From Azospirillum sp. B510 (GTDB lineage: Bacteria > Pseudomonadota > Alphaproteobacteria > Azospirillales > Azospirillaceae): a DNA stretch of 64,000 bases. The stretch lies in assembly GCF_000010725.1 (NCBI RefSeq), contig NC_013854.1, forward strand, positions 2,943,001 through 3,007,000, read 5' to 3'. Made by a program: the position numbers and the translations under genes. Positions 48,356-57,836 of the stretch are shown here, piece by piece (position 1 is the stretch's first letter; the number at the start of each line of letters is the position of its first letter). The notes under the pieces were generated by a model, which worked only from the letters and a program-made list of their open reading frames with translations, was not told the origin of the DNA and ran no database searches.

Positions 48356-48419
48356 CGGCACGGCACCCGTACGGTCGGCGGAGATCAGGACTGGCGATCC
48401 GCGGCACTAGGCCGCACTT

Positions 48420-48447
48420 GGTTCAACTGTAGAACCTTTCGGAAAGG
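48420..48447. promoter_or_regulatory. Paired dyads upstream of irr
   Basis: GGTTC-N7-GAACC (48420-48436) is followed directly by CCTTTC-G-GAAAGG (48435-48447). They lie 65-90 bases before the irr start, in the promoter zone. They do not match the classical Irr (ICE) box well, so the binding factor is uncertain. Confidence 0.35.
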
Positions 48448-48584
48448 CGGCGCAAGCCATTGCCGCACCGGCGTCATCCGGGGCATCCCCAGGACGTCGT
48501 TCAACCAACGGTCCATGGTCACATGCGAAGGCCGCCGGCGGTTTCCCGCCGACGGCCCTGTACCTCGCACGATGCGGGGCCCGC

Positions 48585-49982
48585 TCAGTAACCGGTGGCG
48601 ATCCGCTCCACCAGCTGCTTCACCGTCGGGATGAAGCCTTCCTTGTAGTAAGGGTCGCTGGAGAACCGATAGGCGTTGTGTCCGGCGAACATCAGCTGGT
48701 TTTCGCAGTCGTCGGTATGGCTGACCGCCTGAAGCGTCTTCTGGATGCAGAAGGAACGCGGATCGGCGCGCTTGCCGGTCGTCCCCTCCTCGTTCTGCAT
48801 CCAGTTGGAGAAGCCGCAGGCCGACAGGCAGCCCATGCAATCGACCTGATCGCGCAGGATCCGCTCCGACTGCTGCGGCGTCACGAACACCAGCGTGCTG
48901 TCCGGCGTCTTCAGCGCGGTGGTGAAGCCCTGGGACAGCCAGCCTTCGGCGCGCTGCTTGTCGCTTTCCGTGACATAGACCGGACGGCCGCGCGGCCCGA
49001 CCGGGAATTCGGCCGAATGCTCGCCGACCGGCTTGGACAGATAGGCGATCTGGCGCTCCGACCGGGCCATCAGGTCCAGGAGGAACGGATTCTTCACCGC
49101 CGACGAATAGAAGCCGGTGGGGGAGAAGCGGTTCAGAAAGACGTCGCCCGGCTGAAGCGCCACCAGCTTGCGCTTCCACGCCATGGAGATCGGGCTCTCC
49201 TGGGTCAGCAGCGGGCGGGTGCCGAACTGGAAGGCGACCGGCCCCAGGTCGGGGTTGTCGATCCAGTCCTCCCACTCCGACAGCCACCAGACGCCGCCCG
49301 CCATCACGATGGGGGTGTCGTTCAGCCCGAAGCTGTTCATCATCTGGCGCAGGGCGAGGACGCGGGGGAACGGATCCTCCGGCTTCTGCGGGTCCTCGGA
49401 GTTGGACAGGCCGTTGTGCCCGCCGGCCAGCCACGGATCCTCGTAGACCACGCCGCCCAGATTGTCGCGGAACTTGTGGTAGGCGCGCAGCCACAGAGCA
49501 CGGAAGGCACGGGCCGACGACACGATCGGGTAGTAATGGACACCGTAGCGCACCGCGATCTCGGCGACCTTGTAGGGCATGCCGGCACCACAGGTGACGC
49601 CGTGGATCAGGCCCTGGGCGCCTTCCAGCACGCCATGCAGGATATGCTCGGCGCCGCCCATCTCCCACAGGACGTTCATGTGGATGCGGCCCTGGCCGTT
49701 CGACGCCTCATGCGCCATGCGCGCCTGGGCGATGCCGCCCTGGATGCCGAAGGCGATCAGCTCGTCATGGCGCTCGCGCCGGGTCTTGCCCTTGTAGATC
49801 TGCGGCAGAAGGTTGCCGTTCTCATCGTAGCTGTCGGCGTTGACACCGGAAAAGGTGCCAATCCCGCCGGCTGCCGCCCAGGCGCCGGAGCTTTCGCCGT
49901 TCGAAACGGCAATACCCTTGCCACCCTCGACGAGCGGCAAAACCTCCCGGCCGGACATCTGCAACGGCTTCAACGCCTTCAA
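48585..49982 (-). CDS. Nitronate monooxygenase/2-nitropropane dioxygenase-like flavoprotein
   Basis: The product (about 465 residues) is an FMN-dependent TIM-barrel oxidoreductase. It starts with LKPLQMSGREVLPLVEGGKG and AVSNGESSGAWAAAGG, and has GVTCGAGMPYKVAEIA, IVMAGGVWW and FGTRPLLTQESP. The C-terminal part (from about 375) is unlike classical nitronate monooxygenases and has a Cys cluster (VDCMGCLSACGF) plus two later cysteines, which might bind metal. The best start is TTG 49982, four bases after GGAGGG; ATG 49958 is the alternative. TATATA near 50110 may be its -10. Substrate unknown. Confidence 0.8.
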   Translation of the reverse strand: MKALKPLQMSGREVLPLVEGGKGIAVSNGESSGAWAAAGGIGTFSGVNADSYDENGNLLPQIYKGKTRRERHDELIAFGIQGGIAQARMAHEASNGQGRIHMNVLWEMGGAEHILHGVLEGAQGLIHGVTCGAGMPYKVAEIAVRYGVHYYPIVSSARAFRALWLRAYHKFRDNLGGVVYEDPWLAGGHNGLSNSEDPQKPEDPFPRVLALRQMMNSFGLNDTPIVMAGGVWWLSEWEDWIDNPDLGPVAFQFGTRPLLTQESPISMAWKRKLVALQPGDVFLNRFSPTGFYSSAVKNPFLLDLMARSERQIAYLSKPVGEHSAEFPVGPRGRPVYVTESDKQRAEGWLSQGFTTALKTPDSTLVFVTPQQSERILRDQVDCMGCLSACGFSNWMQNEEGTTGKRADPRSFCIQKTLQAVSHTDDCENQLMFAGHNAYRFSSDPYYKEGFIPTVKQLVERIATGY

Positions 49983-50235
49983 CGAACCCTCCAAAGACCG
50001 AACGTGGCGCCCCGCGGGGAGCCGGATCAAAAGCGGCGGACAACCAGACGACGAAAAGCTGCGCCGGAATCCGCATGGGTTCCGGCGGGATCGCCATTGC
50101 GGTTCTATATATGAGGAATCGGCGCGGCCTACGAGCGGATTCATCCCCCCGCGCAAAAAACGTTCATGAATTGCCGCAGTCGCGAACGGAAGCGTCAGCC
50201 TGTCAACCGATCTCCCGACGGCGGGCGCCCTCCCG

Positions 50236-50979
50236 TCAGGCGACGGGCTCCAACTCCCTCCCCAGCCGTCCGGGCGCGTCGGTGAAGACGGCCGAGACGC
50301 CCCAGCCGAACAGGGTCCTGGCGCGCTCCGCGTCGTTGACGGTATAGGCCAGGACCGGCCGGCCGGTGGCGCGGTATTCCGCCACGCTGTCGGCGGTTTG
50401 GCGGTCCTGGTGGACGTTGAGCGTCGCCGCCCCGACGCGGTCAGCGATGGCCGCCCAATCGGCCGGCGGATCCCACAGCAGATAGCCGCGCGGGATTTCC
50501 GGCCACAGCCGACGCGCGACCTCCAGACAGGGCGCCTCGAAACTGGAGAGCAGCAGCGGCCGCTCTGACGGCCAGAGCGGCCGCAGCGCGTTCAGCGCCA
50601 CCTCGGCGGTGACCTCCTCCTGCCCCGGATAGGGCTTGATCTCCAGGTTCAGCCCCAAGCCAAGCTGGTGGACCAGCGCCACCGCCTCCTCCAGCATCGG
50701 AACCCGCTCGCCGACGAAGGCGGCATCGAACCAACGGCCGGCATCAAGTTGCCGCAACTCGGCCAGATCGAGCAGCGGGACCGGACCGGTTCCGGTGGTG
50801 GTGCGGTCCAGCGTATCGTCATGGATCAGCACCGGGCGCTGATCGCGCGTCAACATGACATCCACCTCCACCCAGCGGGCGCCCTGGCGGGCGGCCTCGC
50901 GGATCGAGGCGAGCGTGTTTTCCGGGGCGCTTTCCTTGGCGCCGCGATGGCCGATCAGGCGGGGAAGAGTCGACAGCAT
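50236..50979 (-). CDS. ugpQ: Glycerophosphodiester phosphodiesterase (cytoplasmic, UgpQ-like)
   Basis: The enzyme hydrolyses glycerophosphodiesters to glycerol-3-phosphate and an alcohol. The 247-residue product has the GDPD signature IGHRGAKESAPENTLASI (catalytic His and Glu), VEVDVMLTRDQRPVLIHDDTLDRTTTG (metal ligands and second His), LNLEIKPYPG and the C-terminal VNDAERARTLFGWGVSAVFTDAP. No signal peptide is seen, so it resembles cytoplasmic UgpQ. The start ATG 50979 lacks a strong ribosome site; the frame continues far upstream by chance. It is divergent from the KamA-like gene. Confidence 0.92.
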   Translation of the reverse strand: MLSTLPRLIGHRGAKESAPENTLASIREAARQGARWVEVDVMLTRDQRPVLIHDDTLDRTTTGTGPVPLLDLAELRQLDAGRWFDAAFVGERVPMLEEAVALVHQLGLGLNLEIKPYPGQEEVTAEVALNALRPLWPSERPLLLSSFEAPCLEVARRLWPEIPRGYLLWDPPADWAAIADRVGAATLNVHQDRQTADSVAEYRATGRPVLAYTVNDAERARTLFGWGVSAVFTDAPGRLGRELEPVA

Positions 50980-51045
50980 GGGTCTCGCAGGAGTAAGAGC
51001 GGTCGCTTTCCTACATGACCCATTCCGTCGAGGCGGGAAAGAGCG

Positions 51046-52083
51046 ATGAAGGCCCTGCACAGCGTTTCCGATCTGGTGGCCGCCGGGCTGATGACGGCCG
51101 AGGCGGGCGACGCCGTGCGTACGGTCGCCGACCGCTATGCCGTGGCGCTGACCCCGTACCTGCGCGAGGCCCTTGCCGGGCGTACCGACCCGCAGGACCC
51201 GCTCTATGCCCAGTATGTCCCCTCCCCCGCCGAGGCGCACAGCACGCCGGAGGAGCGCGAGGACCCCATCGGCGACGTGGCGCGCAGCCCGGTCAAGGGC
51301 ATCGTCCACCGCTATCCCGACCGGGTGCTGCTGAAGCCGCTGCATGCCTGCGCCGTCTATTGCCGCTTCTGCTTCCGCCGCGAGATGGTCGGTCCGGGCG
51401 GCGAGGCGCTGACCGCGGAGGAGCTGGACGCCGCCCTGGCCTACATCCGCGACCATGAGCAGGTGTGGGAGGTGGTGATCACCGGCGGTGATCCGCTGCT
51501 GCTGTCACCGCGCCGGCTGCGGGGGATCGTCCAGGCGCTGTCGGCGATGCCGCATGTCGGCGTCGTCCGACTGCACAGCCGCATTCCCGCCGCCGATCCC
51601 GACCGCCTCACGCCGGAGCTGGTGGAGGCGCTGACCGCCCCCGACCTCGCCACCTGGATCGCCGTCCACATCAACCATGCCGACGAACTGACGGCGCCGG
51701 TGCGGGCGGCCCTCGCCCGGCTGGTCGGGGCCGGCATCCCGCTGGTCGGCCAGACCGTGCTGCTGAAAGGCATCAACGACAGCCATGCCGCGCTGGAGGC
51801 CCTGTTCCGCGGCATGGTCCGCAACCGGGTGAAACCCTATTACCTGCACCATCCCGACCTCGCCGCCGGCACCAGCCATTTCCGCCCGACCCTGGCGGAG
51901 GGGCGGGCGCTGGTGACCGGCCTGCGCGGGAAGCTATCCGGCCTGTGCCAGCCCACCTACGTCCTCGACATTCCCGGCGGCCACGGCAAGGCGCCGGCCG
52001 CCCCGGCCTGGATCGAGGAAGAGGGCGAGGAGCGCTATCGCGTCACCGACTTCACCGGCCGGGTCCACGATTACCGGGGGTGA
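51046..52083 (+). CDS. KamA/EpmB-family radical SAM aminomutase
   Basis: The 345-residue product has the radical SAM cluster motif CAVYCRFCFRR (Cys-x3-Cys-x2-Cys), VVITGGDPLLLSPRRL, VRLHSRIPAADPDRLTP, HINHADE and QTVLLKGIND, and the C-terminal PLP-lysine region (YVLDIPGGHGKAP). Lysine 2,3-aminomutases make beta-lysine; the shorter EpmB form makes R-beta-lysine for modifying elongation factor P. The length (345) matches EpmB. No epmA or efp gene lies beside it in this window, so the EF-P role is likely but unproven. ATG follows GGAAAGAG. Confidence 0.88.
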   Translation: MKALHSVSDLVAAGLMTAEAGDAVRTVADRYAVALTPYLREALAGRTDPQDPLYAQYVPSPAEAHSTPEEREDPIGDVARSPVKGIVHRYPDRVLLKPLHACAVYCRFCFRREMVGPGGEALTAEELDAALAYIRDHEQVWEVVITGGDPLLLSPRRLRGIVQALSAMPHVGVVRLHSRIPAADPDRLTPELVEALTAPDLATWIAVHINHADELTAPVRAALARLVGAGIPLVGQTVLLKGINDSHAALEALFRGMVRNRVKPYYLHHPDLAAGTSHFRPTLAEGRALVTGLRGKLSGLCQPTYVLDIPGGHGKAPAAPAWIEEEGEERYRVTDFTGRVHDYRG

Positions 52084-52093
52084 GATACACGCC

Positions 52094-52621
52094 TCACCAC
52101 AAGGCCGGCGTGCCGAACAGCCGATCGGGATTGATCAGCGCATTGTGGATGCCGACCACCGAGGCAAAGCCGGTCCACAGGATCAGCGGCGTCCAGATCA
52201 GCGCGATGCCGCGGTCGTCCCGCGCCACCAGCGCGATACAGGCCGAGGTGATGATGAGGAAGGAGATCGTCCAGACGGCGGCAAGGATCGGGCTGCCCCA
52301 GGTGAAATAGACCAGGCTGAAGGTGGCGTAGATCACCCAGGTCACCGCCTGGAGCGTGATCAGAAGCCCGCGCCGGCCAATTCGCCGCGCCGGATCGAGC
52401 AGGCGGATGTCGCCCCAGATCTGGAAGACGTTCAGCGAGAACCACATCACCGGGAAGACCCAGCCCGGCGGCTGGAGCGGCGAGGGCTGGTGCCCGGCGA
52501 AGGGCTGCCCGCCGCGTTCGACGAAGCCCCAGCCATTGACGATGATCCAGAACAGCAGGGGTTGCCACCAGCGCACCCGGAAGGGGGCGGGCGGTGGCGC
52601 GGTGTGGATGGCGTCGCTCAT
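52094..52621 (-). CDS. TspO/MBR-like membrane protein
   Basis: The 175-residue product is hydrophobic, Trp-rich and has about five membrane helices, like TspO (tryptophan-rich sensory protein, a porphyrin-binding membrane protein). The key segment is QPPGWVFPVMWFSLNVFQIWG, similar to the TspO PPGWxFPxVW motif; others are WVIYATFSLVYFTWG and ALIWTPLILWTGFASVVG. It is somewhat divergent, so the family call is probable rather than certain. ATG 52621 is chosen to remove an Arg/Cys-rich upstream stretch. It lies 49 bases after holA in the same direction. Confidence 0.65.
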   Translation of the reverse strand: MSDAIHTAPPPAPFRVRWWQPLLFWIIVNGWGFVERGGQPFAGHQPSPLQPPGWVFPVMWFSLNVFQIWGDIRLLDPARRIGRRGLLITLQAVTWVIYATFSLVYFTWGSPILAAVWTISFLIITSACIALVARDDRGIALIWTPLILWTGFASVVGIHNALINPDRLFGTPALW

Positions 52622-52670
52622 GCCCCGCCAGATAGCGCATCGGCGGGACTGGTCAAGCCGGCGCCTTCCG

Positions 52671-53696
52671 TCAGCGCCGGGCCCCCAGTGAGGCGAGCTG
52701 GAACAGCACGCGGGCGCACAACGTCTCGTCCGGCATGTTGGTGCGCTTGCAATCGGCCTCGGCATCGACCAGCCGCTCCAACGCCTGACGGACATGGTTG
52801 GACGACCAGTGGCGGGCCTGTTTGACCAGCCGGGTCTTCAGCTTGAAGAACACCGGCGGACGCAGCGACTCGACGGCGGCCTCCGGCGACTTGCCGGCGG
52901 CGACCTGGACGCAGAGCAGTTGCAGCCGCTGGAAATGGCGCTGGGCGCCGCGCAGGATCGGCACGGGAGAGGTGCCCTCGGCGAACAGCCGGGCCAGCGA
53001 GCGGTCGAGCGTGGCGAAATCGCCCTCCGCCGCCGCCCAGACCGGCTCGTCCATCGACAGGGCGGCGCTGTCGCCGATGCAGGCCTGGGCATCCTCCAGC
53101 CGCACCCGCTTGTCCTTGCCCATGTAGAGCGCCAGCTTCTCGACCTCGCCGCGCGCGACCATGCGGTCGCCGACCAGATTGGCGGCCAGGAAACCCAGCA
53201 CGTCGGGATCGGCGGTCAACCCGTGGCCCTGAAGGATGTCGGCGATGACCCGGCCGAGCGACGCCTCCTCCTCGACATAGCAGGGGATGGCGGCGGCGGC
53301 ATCATCCCCCTCGAACAGGAGCCGCAGCTTCGAGCGGGCCGACAGGTCGCCCGCCTCGACCACCACGAGGCTGTCACCCGGCGGCAGACTTTCAAGGAAG
53401 GCGGTGAAGGCGGCGGCGCAATTGTCCTCGGCGTCGCGGACCCGGATCAGGCGCCGGCCGCCGGTGAAGGAGATCGCCGCCGCCTCGTCGGCCAGCCGGG
53501 CCGGATCGTCAGCCAGCGCGCGGCCAAGGAATTCGGCGACGCGGAAGGGATCGGACAGGTCCGGCACCACCGTCTTGCCCAGCGTCTGGGCGCGGTCGCG
53601 GACAAGGCCCGAATCGGGGCCATAAAGCAGCACCGCCCGGACCTTGCGGTCCGGGCTGCGCAGAAAACCGTCGATCGCCTTGGGCTGGAGCTTCAC
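52671..53696 (-). CDS. holA: DNA polymerase III subunit delta
   Basis: HolA is the wrench subunit of the clamp loader. The 341-residue product has the N-terminal AAA-like fold (AVLLYGPDSGLVRDRA), FTGGRRLIRVRDAEDN, LVVVEAGDLSARSKLRLLFE, LGFLAANLVGDRMVARGEVEKLALY, and the C-terminal helical domain (VPILRGAQRHFQRLQLL and HVRQALERLVDAEADCKRT). Like other delta subunits it lacks a working Walker A. It lies 18 bases after lptE, completing the leuS-lptE-holA order conserved in alphaproteobacteria. Confidence 0.93.
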   Translation of the reverse strand: MKLQPKAIDGFLRSPDRKVRAVLLYGPDSGLVRDRAQTLGKTVVPDLSDPFRVAEFLGRALADDPARLADEAAAISFTGGRRLIRVRDAEDNCAAAFTAFLESLPPGDSLVVVEAGDLSARSKLRLLFEGDDAAAAIPCYVEEEASLGRVIADILQGHGLTADPDVLGFLAANLVGDRMVARGEVEKLALYMGKDKRVRLEDAQACIGDSAALSMDEPVWAAAEGDFATLDRSLARLFAEGTSPVPILRGAQRHFQRLQLLCVQVAAGKSPEAAVESLRPPVFFKLKTRLVKQARHWSSNHVRQALERLVDAEADCKRTNMPDETLCARVLFQLASLGARR

Positions 53697-53714
53697 CCGC
53701 GCATCCCCGGCCGG

Positions 53715-54221
53715 TCAGGACCCGCGGCCGAGAAACATGGCGACGCGGGTGGTGATGTCGTTGGAAATATCGTCGAGCGCCCGGTCATAGGCGTTCTGAA
53801 CCGTCACGATGGCGGCGTAATGCTGCTCCAGCGTGTTGTAGCTGATCATCGAGCGCGAGCTGGACTGGAACACCACCCGTCCCGTCTGGGTGTCGGTCAG
53901 GCGGTAGGGGGCGTTGACCAGCAGCTGGGCGCGCACCGCGGTGGCGTCCTTCTGCAAAGCCAGTTTCTGTTCCGACGCCGACAGCGCCACATCCAGCCGA
54001 TAGCGCGGATTGCTCGGCCGCTCCGACGGATAGAAGCGGTCGATCAGCAGGTTGCGGAGCTTCTGCCCTTCCCGGTCGGGGATCGACGCGATGTCGACCT
54101 CCATCAGCCGGTCCGACGCGGCGGCCCCGACTCCCTGGCCGCCATAGAGCGGCTGGAAACCGCAGCCCGACAGGGAGGCCGCCGACAGGCCGAGCGCGAG
54201 GGCGAACAGCCCCCGCGCCAT
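53715..54221 (-). CDS. lptE: LPS-assembly lipoprotein LptE
   Basis: LptE plugs the LptD barrel that places LPS in the outer membrane. From ATG 54221 the 168-residue product starts with a lipoprotein signal (MARGLFALALGLSAASLSGC, then GFQPLYGG, a signature of the family) and continues with a strand-helix fold and the C-terminal DDISNDITTRVAMFLGR. The frame can start at ATG 54317, overlapping the leuS stop, but that would put 52 residues before the lipid Cys, so the shorter form is preferred. Its place between leuS and holA is the conserved one. Confidence 0.88.
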   Translation of the reverse strand: MARGLFALALGLSAASLSGCGFQPLYGGQGVGAAASDRLMEVDIASIPDREGQKLRNLLIDRFYPSERPSNPRYRLDVALSASEQKLALQKDATAVRAQLLVNAPYRLTDTQTGRVVFQSSSRSMISYNTLEQHYAAIVTVQNAYDRALDDISNDITTRVAMFLGRGS

Positions 54222-54303
54222 GGCCTTACGGAGTAGGGCCTGCCGGAGGGAAGCCTTAGGGAGCGGGCTCCGGCTGACCAAGCCCTGGCGGAACGATCTG
54301 GGA

Positions 54304-56874
54304 TCAGATGACGACATTGATCACCCGGTTCGGGACGACGATGACCTTGCGGGCCGGCTTGCCGTCCATGGCGCGCTGGACGTTGGCGTCGGCAAGCGCC
54401 GCCCGCTCCGCCGCATCCTTGTCCATGTCGCGCGGCAATTCCAGCGTGGCGCGCAGCTTGCCGTTGACCTGCACCGCGACCTTGACGCTGTCCTCCACCA
54501 CCAGGGCGGGGTCGGCCTCCGGCCAGGGCTGGTCGGCCAGCAGGCCGCCATTGCCAAGCCGCGCCCACAGCTCCTCACCCAGATGCGGCATCATCGGGCC
54601 GACGAGGCGGACCAGCGACTCGAACCCCTCGCGCAGCACCCAGGCCTCGCCCTCGCCCGCGCCGTCCAGTTCGCCCAGCGCGTTGGACAGTTCGCGGACG
54701 CGGGCGACCGCCTTGTTGAAGCGGAATTTGTCGAGATCCTCCGACACGCCGGCGATGGTCTTATGGACCAGGCGGCGGGCGGCATCGGCCTTGGGGCCGA
54801 ACGACCCAGGGATCGGCGTGCCGGCGGCGGGCAGCTCCACCGGCGCCTCGGTCACCATCCGCCACAGGCGGTTGATGTAGCGCCAGGCGCCGTCGATGCC
54901 GGACTCGGTCCATTCCAGGTCACGCTCCGGCGGGCTGTCCGACAGCATGAACAGGCGGGCGGCGTCGGCGCCATAGGTGCCGATGATGTGCGCCGGGTCC
55001 ACCACGTTCTTCTTGGACTTCGACATCTTCTCGACGCGGCCGACAGTGACCGGCGCGCCGCTGTCGGCCCGCACCCACTCGCCCTTGTCGTTCCTGGTCA
55101 GGTCGGTCGGAGCCAGCCAGGCGCCGGTGCCGGCGTCCTTGTAGGTCTCGTGGTTGACCATGCCCTGGGTGAACAGGCCGGTGAAGGGCTCGTCCAGGTT
55201 CAGATAGCCGCAGGTCTTCAGCGCCCGCGTCCAGAAACGGCTGTAGAGCAGATGCAGGACCGCATGCTCGATGCCGCCGATATACTGGTCGACGCCCAGC
55301 CAGTAATCGACCGCAGAGCGGGTGAAGGCCGCATCCTCGCTCTTCGGCGAGCAGAAGCGGGCGAAATACCAGGACGACTCGATGAAGGTGTCGAAGGTGT
55401 CGGTCTCGCGCAGCGCCGGCTTGCCGCAGCTCGGGCAGCTGGTGTGCTTCCAGGTCGGATGGTGATCCAGCGGGTTGCCGGGCTTGTCGAAGGTCACATC
55501 CTCCGGCAGCACCACCGGCAGCTGGTCGGCCGGAACCGGAACGATGCCGCAGGACTCGCAATGGATGACCGGGATCGGGCAGCCCCAATAGCGCTGGCGG
55601 GAGACGCCCCAGTCGCGCAGGCGGTACTGGGTGGTGCGCTCGCCCCGGCCCGCCGCCTCCAGCCGCTTGCCGGCCTCCTCCTTCGCCGACTCGGTGTCGA
55701 GCCCGTCGAGGAAGGCGGAGTTCCGCAGCACGCCGGGACCGGTATAGGCCTCGGTCCCGACCGCGAAGGCCGCCGGATCGGCGTCGGCGGGGATCACCAC
55801 CGGACGGACCGGCAGGCCATATTTGCGGGCGAAATCCAGGTCGCGCTGGTCATGGGCCGGGCAGGCGAAGATCGCGCCCGTGCCATAGTCCATCAGCACG
55901 AAATTGGCGACATAGACCGGCAGCTCCCAGGACGGGTCGAAGGGATGCACGACCTTCAGCCCGGTGTCGAAGCCGCGCTTCTCCGCCGTCTCGATCGCCT
56001 CCTCGCTGGTGCCCAGCCGGTTGCACTCGGCGATGAACTCGGCGAGATCCGGGCGGGTCGCCGCCAGCTCGGCCGCCAGCGGGTGATTCGGGGAGATCGC
56101 GGCGAAGGACGCGCCGAACAGCGTGTCGGGCCGGGTGGTGAAGACCTCCAGCTCCTCCTCGCGCCCCTTGATGGCGAAGCGGAAGCGGACGCCGGTGGAC
56201 TTGCCGATCCAGTTCTCCTGCATGATGCGGACGCGCTCGGGCCAGCGGTCCAGCGTCTCCAACCCTTGCAGCAGCTCTTCGGCATAGGCGGTGATCTTCA
56301 GGAACCACTGCGACAGCTTGCGCTTCTCGACAAGCGCGCCGGTGCGCCAGCCGCGGCCGTCGATCACCTGCTCGTTGGCGAGAACGGTGTTGTCCACCGG
56401 GTCCCAGTTCACCCAGGATTCCTTGCGGTAGGCCAGACCGGCCTTCAGGAAATCCAGGAACATCCTCTGCTCGTGGCGGTAATACTCCACGTCGCAGGTG
56501 GCGACCTCGCGGTCCCAGTCGATGGACAGGCCCATCGTCTTCAGCTGCCCGCGCATGGTCGCGATGTTCTCGCGCGTCCAGGCGGCGGGGTGGACCTTCT
56601 TCTCCAGCGCGGCGTTCTCCGCCGGCAGGCCGAAGGCGTCCCAGCCCATCGGGTGCAGGACGTTGAAGCCCTTGGCGCGCTTGAAGCGCGCGATCACATC
56701 GCCGATGGTGTAGTTGCGGACATGGCCCATATGGATGCGCCCCGACGGATAGGGGAACATCTCCAGCACGTAGTATTTGGGCCGGGAGGCGTCCTCGCGC
56801 GCGGTGAAACAGCCCTTGCCGTCCCACACGCCCTGCCACTTCGCCTCGGTTTCCTTGACATTGTAACGCGACAT
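54304..56874 (-). CDS. leuS: Leucine-tRNA ligase
   Basis: The 856-residue class I synthetase has the HIGH motif as [15 protein letters not shown] near residue 45, the zinc-like and editing (CP1) domain ([33 protein letters not shown]), [24 protein letters not shown], the KMSKS motif as [13 protein letters not shown], and the C-terminal anticodon and interaction domains ([21 protein letters not shown] end). Length is normal. It lies 91 bases downstream of the DUF3576 gene. Confidence 0.97.
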   Translation of the reverse strand: MSRYNVKETEAKWQGVWDGKGCFTAREDASRPKYYVLEMFPYPSGRIHMGHVRNYTIGDVIARFKRAKGFNVLHPMGWDAFGLPAENAALEKKVHPAAWTRENIATMRGQLKTMGLSIDWDREVATCDVEYYRHEQRMFLDFLKAGLAYRKESWVNWDPVDNTVLANEQVIDGRGWRTGALVEKRKLSQWFLKITAYAEELLQGLETLDRWPERVRIMQENWIGKSTGVRFRFAIKGREEELEVFTTRPDTLFGASFAAISPNHPLAAELAATRPDLAEFIAECNRLGTSEEAIETAEKRGFDTGLKVVHPFDPSWELPVYVANFVLMDYGTGAIFACPAHDQRDLDFARKYGLPVRPVVIPADADPAAFAVGTEAYTGPGVLRNSAFLDGLDTESAKEEAGKRLEAAGRGERTTQYRLRDWGVSRQRYWGCPIPVIHCESCGIVPVPADQLPVVLPEDVTFDKPGNPLDHHPTWKHTSCPSCGKPALRETDTFDTFIESSWYFARFCSPKSEDAAFTRSAVDYWLGVDQYIGGIEHAVLHLLYSRFWTRALKTCGYLNLDEPFTGLFTQGMVNHETYKDAGTGAWLAPTDLTRNDKGEWVRADSGAPVTVGRVEKMSKSKKNVVDPAHIIGTYGADAARLFMLSDSPPERDLEWTESGIDGAWRYINRLWRMVTEAPVELPAAGTPIPGSFGPKADAARRLVHKTIAGVSEDLDKFRFNKAVARVRELSNALGELDGAGEGEAWVLREGFESLVRLVGPMMPHLGEELWARLGNGGLLADQPWPEADPALVVEDSVKVAVQVNGKLRATLELPRDMDKDAAERAALADANVQRAMDGKPARKVIVVPNRVINVVI

Positions 56875-56965
56875 GAACGCGACGCCGTTTTCCGTTGTAC
56901 CAGATGAACCGGATGCTTGCCTGATCTGACCCCGCCGGTCCCGGCCCCGGCGGGCGCCATCCCCG

Positions 56966-57502
56966 TCAGCGGACGGCGGCGTTCTGCGCGACGCGGAGCT
57001 GGCGGGCGCGGGTCAGCACCGCGTCCTCCAGCTGCCCGGCGGTCTCCGGCCCGACGGAGAGGTCGCGCCAGTCGTTGCCGGTCCGCTGCTGCTTGAACAC
57101 CGACACCCGGACGCCGTCGGCGCGCAGCTGGCGGTCCATGATATAGAGATTGACCTTGAACCGCTCGTTCGGCGAATCGGGCGGGGTGTACCAGTCGGTC
57201 AGGATCACGCCGCCGAACGGATCGGCCGAGGCGATCGGCATGAAGGAGAGCGTGTCGAGCGAGGCGCGCCACAGGAAGCTGTTGACGCCGATGCCGCCGG
57301 CCGCGTCCTGCTCGCCGCGCTTGTTCTTGCCGAACAGGTTGATGCCGCCCTCCGTGCCGAGCAGGCTGCCGAACTTGTAGTCCTTGTTCTTCATCTGCTC
57401 TTCGACGGTTTCGGTCTTGCCGCCCCAGCTTGCGCAGCCGGCGATCGAGACGGAGGCCGCGAGCAGTACAGGGACAAGGCGAAGGGCGGTCGAACGGCGC
57501 AT
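56966..57502 (-). CDS. DUF3576 lipoprotein
   Basis: The 178-residue product starts with a lipoprotein signal ([23 protein letters not shown], Cys23) and matches the DUF3576 family by [36 protein letters not shown] and [20 protein letters not shown]. The family is widespread in alphaproteobacteria and almost always precedes leuS-lptE-holA, as here, suggesting a role in the outer membrane or LPS assembly. Its biochemical function is unknown. Confidence 0.9.
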   Translation of the reverse strand: MRRSTALRLVPVLLAASVSIAGCASWGGKTETVEEQMKNKDYKFGSLLGTEGGINLFGKNKRGEQDAAGGIGVNSFLWRASLDTLSFMPIASADPFGGVILTDWYTPPDSPNERFKVNLYIMDRQLRADGVRVSVFKQQRTGNDWRDLSVGPETAGQLEDAVLTRARQLRVAQNAAVR

Positions 57503-57836
57503 GGTCGGGAACCCGGTTCAGAAAAGGGGTTGCCGCGCGCGAGTCACGCGCGGAATGCCGCTGAACAGACCATAAGTGGACGGCCCCACGCAACAGCGGA
57601 AGCATCTTGGCGCCATCCCGCGATGACATCGTGACGACAGTCGGGACCCGCCGGCTTCGGCTGTGGCGGCCACGCAATGCCATCATTCCTGGTGTGCCCC
57701 GTGTGACACACTGTCCCCTCAATGCAGCAATTTCGGAGATTTGCCGCTTGCTGGCGCGGGCGGGGGTGCGTACGAAAGTCTCAGCCAGGACGTCAACCAG
57801 GCTGAAACATCTGCTGCCAGGATGGAGGCAAAAATC
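57503..57836. other. Divergent promoter region between DUF3576 and the first porin
   Basis: These 334 bases separate two divergent starts. Visible items are the small dyad GTGTG-A-CACAC (57698-57708) and inverted CAGCAA/TTGCTG with a long loop (57724-57752). No open frame is convincing. Long leaders of this kind are common ahead of porins and could hold sites for envelope regulators or sRNAs. Confidence 0.4.

Noticed and set aside
49822..50097. 91-codon frame overlapping the start of the nitronate-type oxidoreductase gene
   Set aside because: It lies in another frame over the conserved N-terminus of that gene and has no recognisable domain; at most its first part could be a leader.
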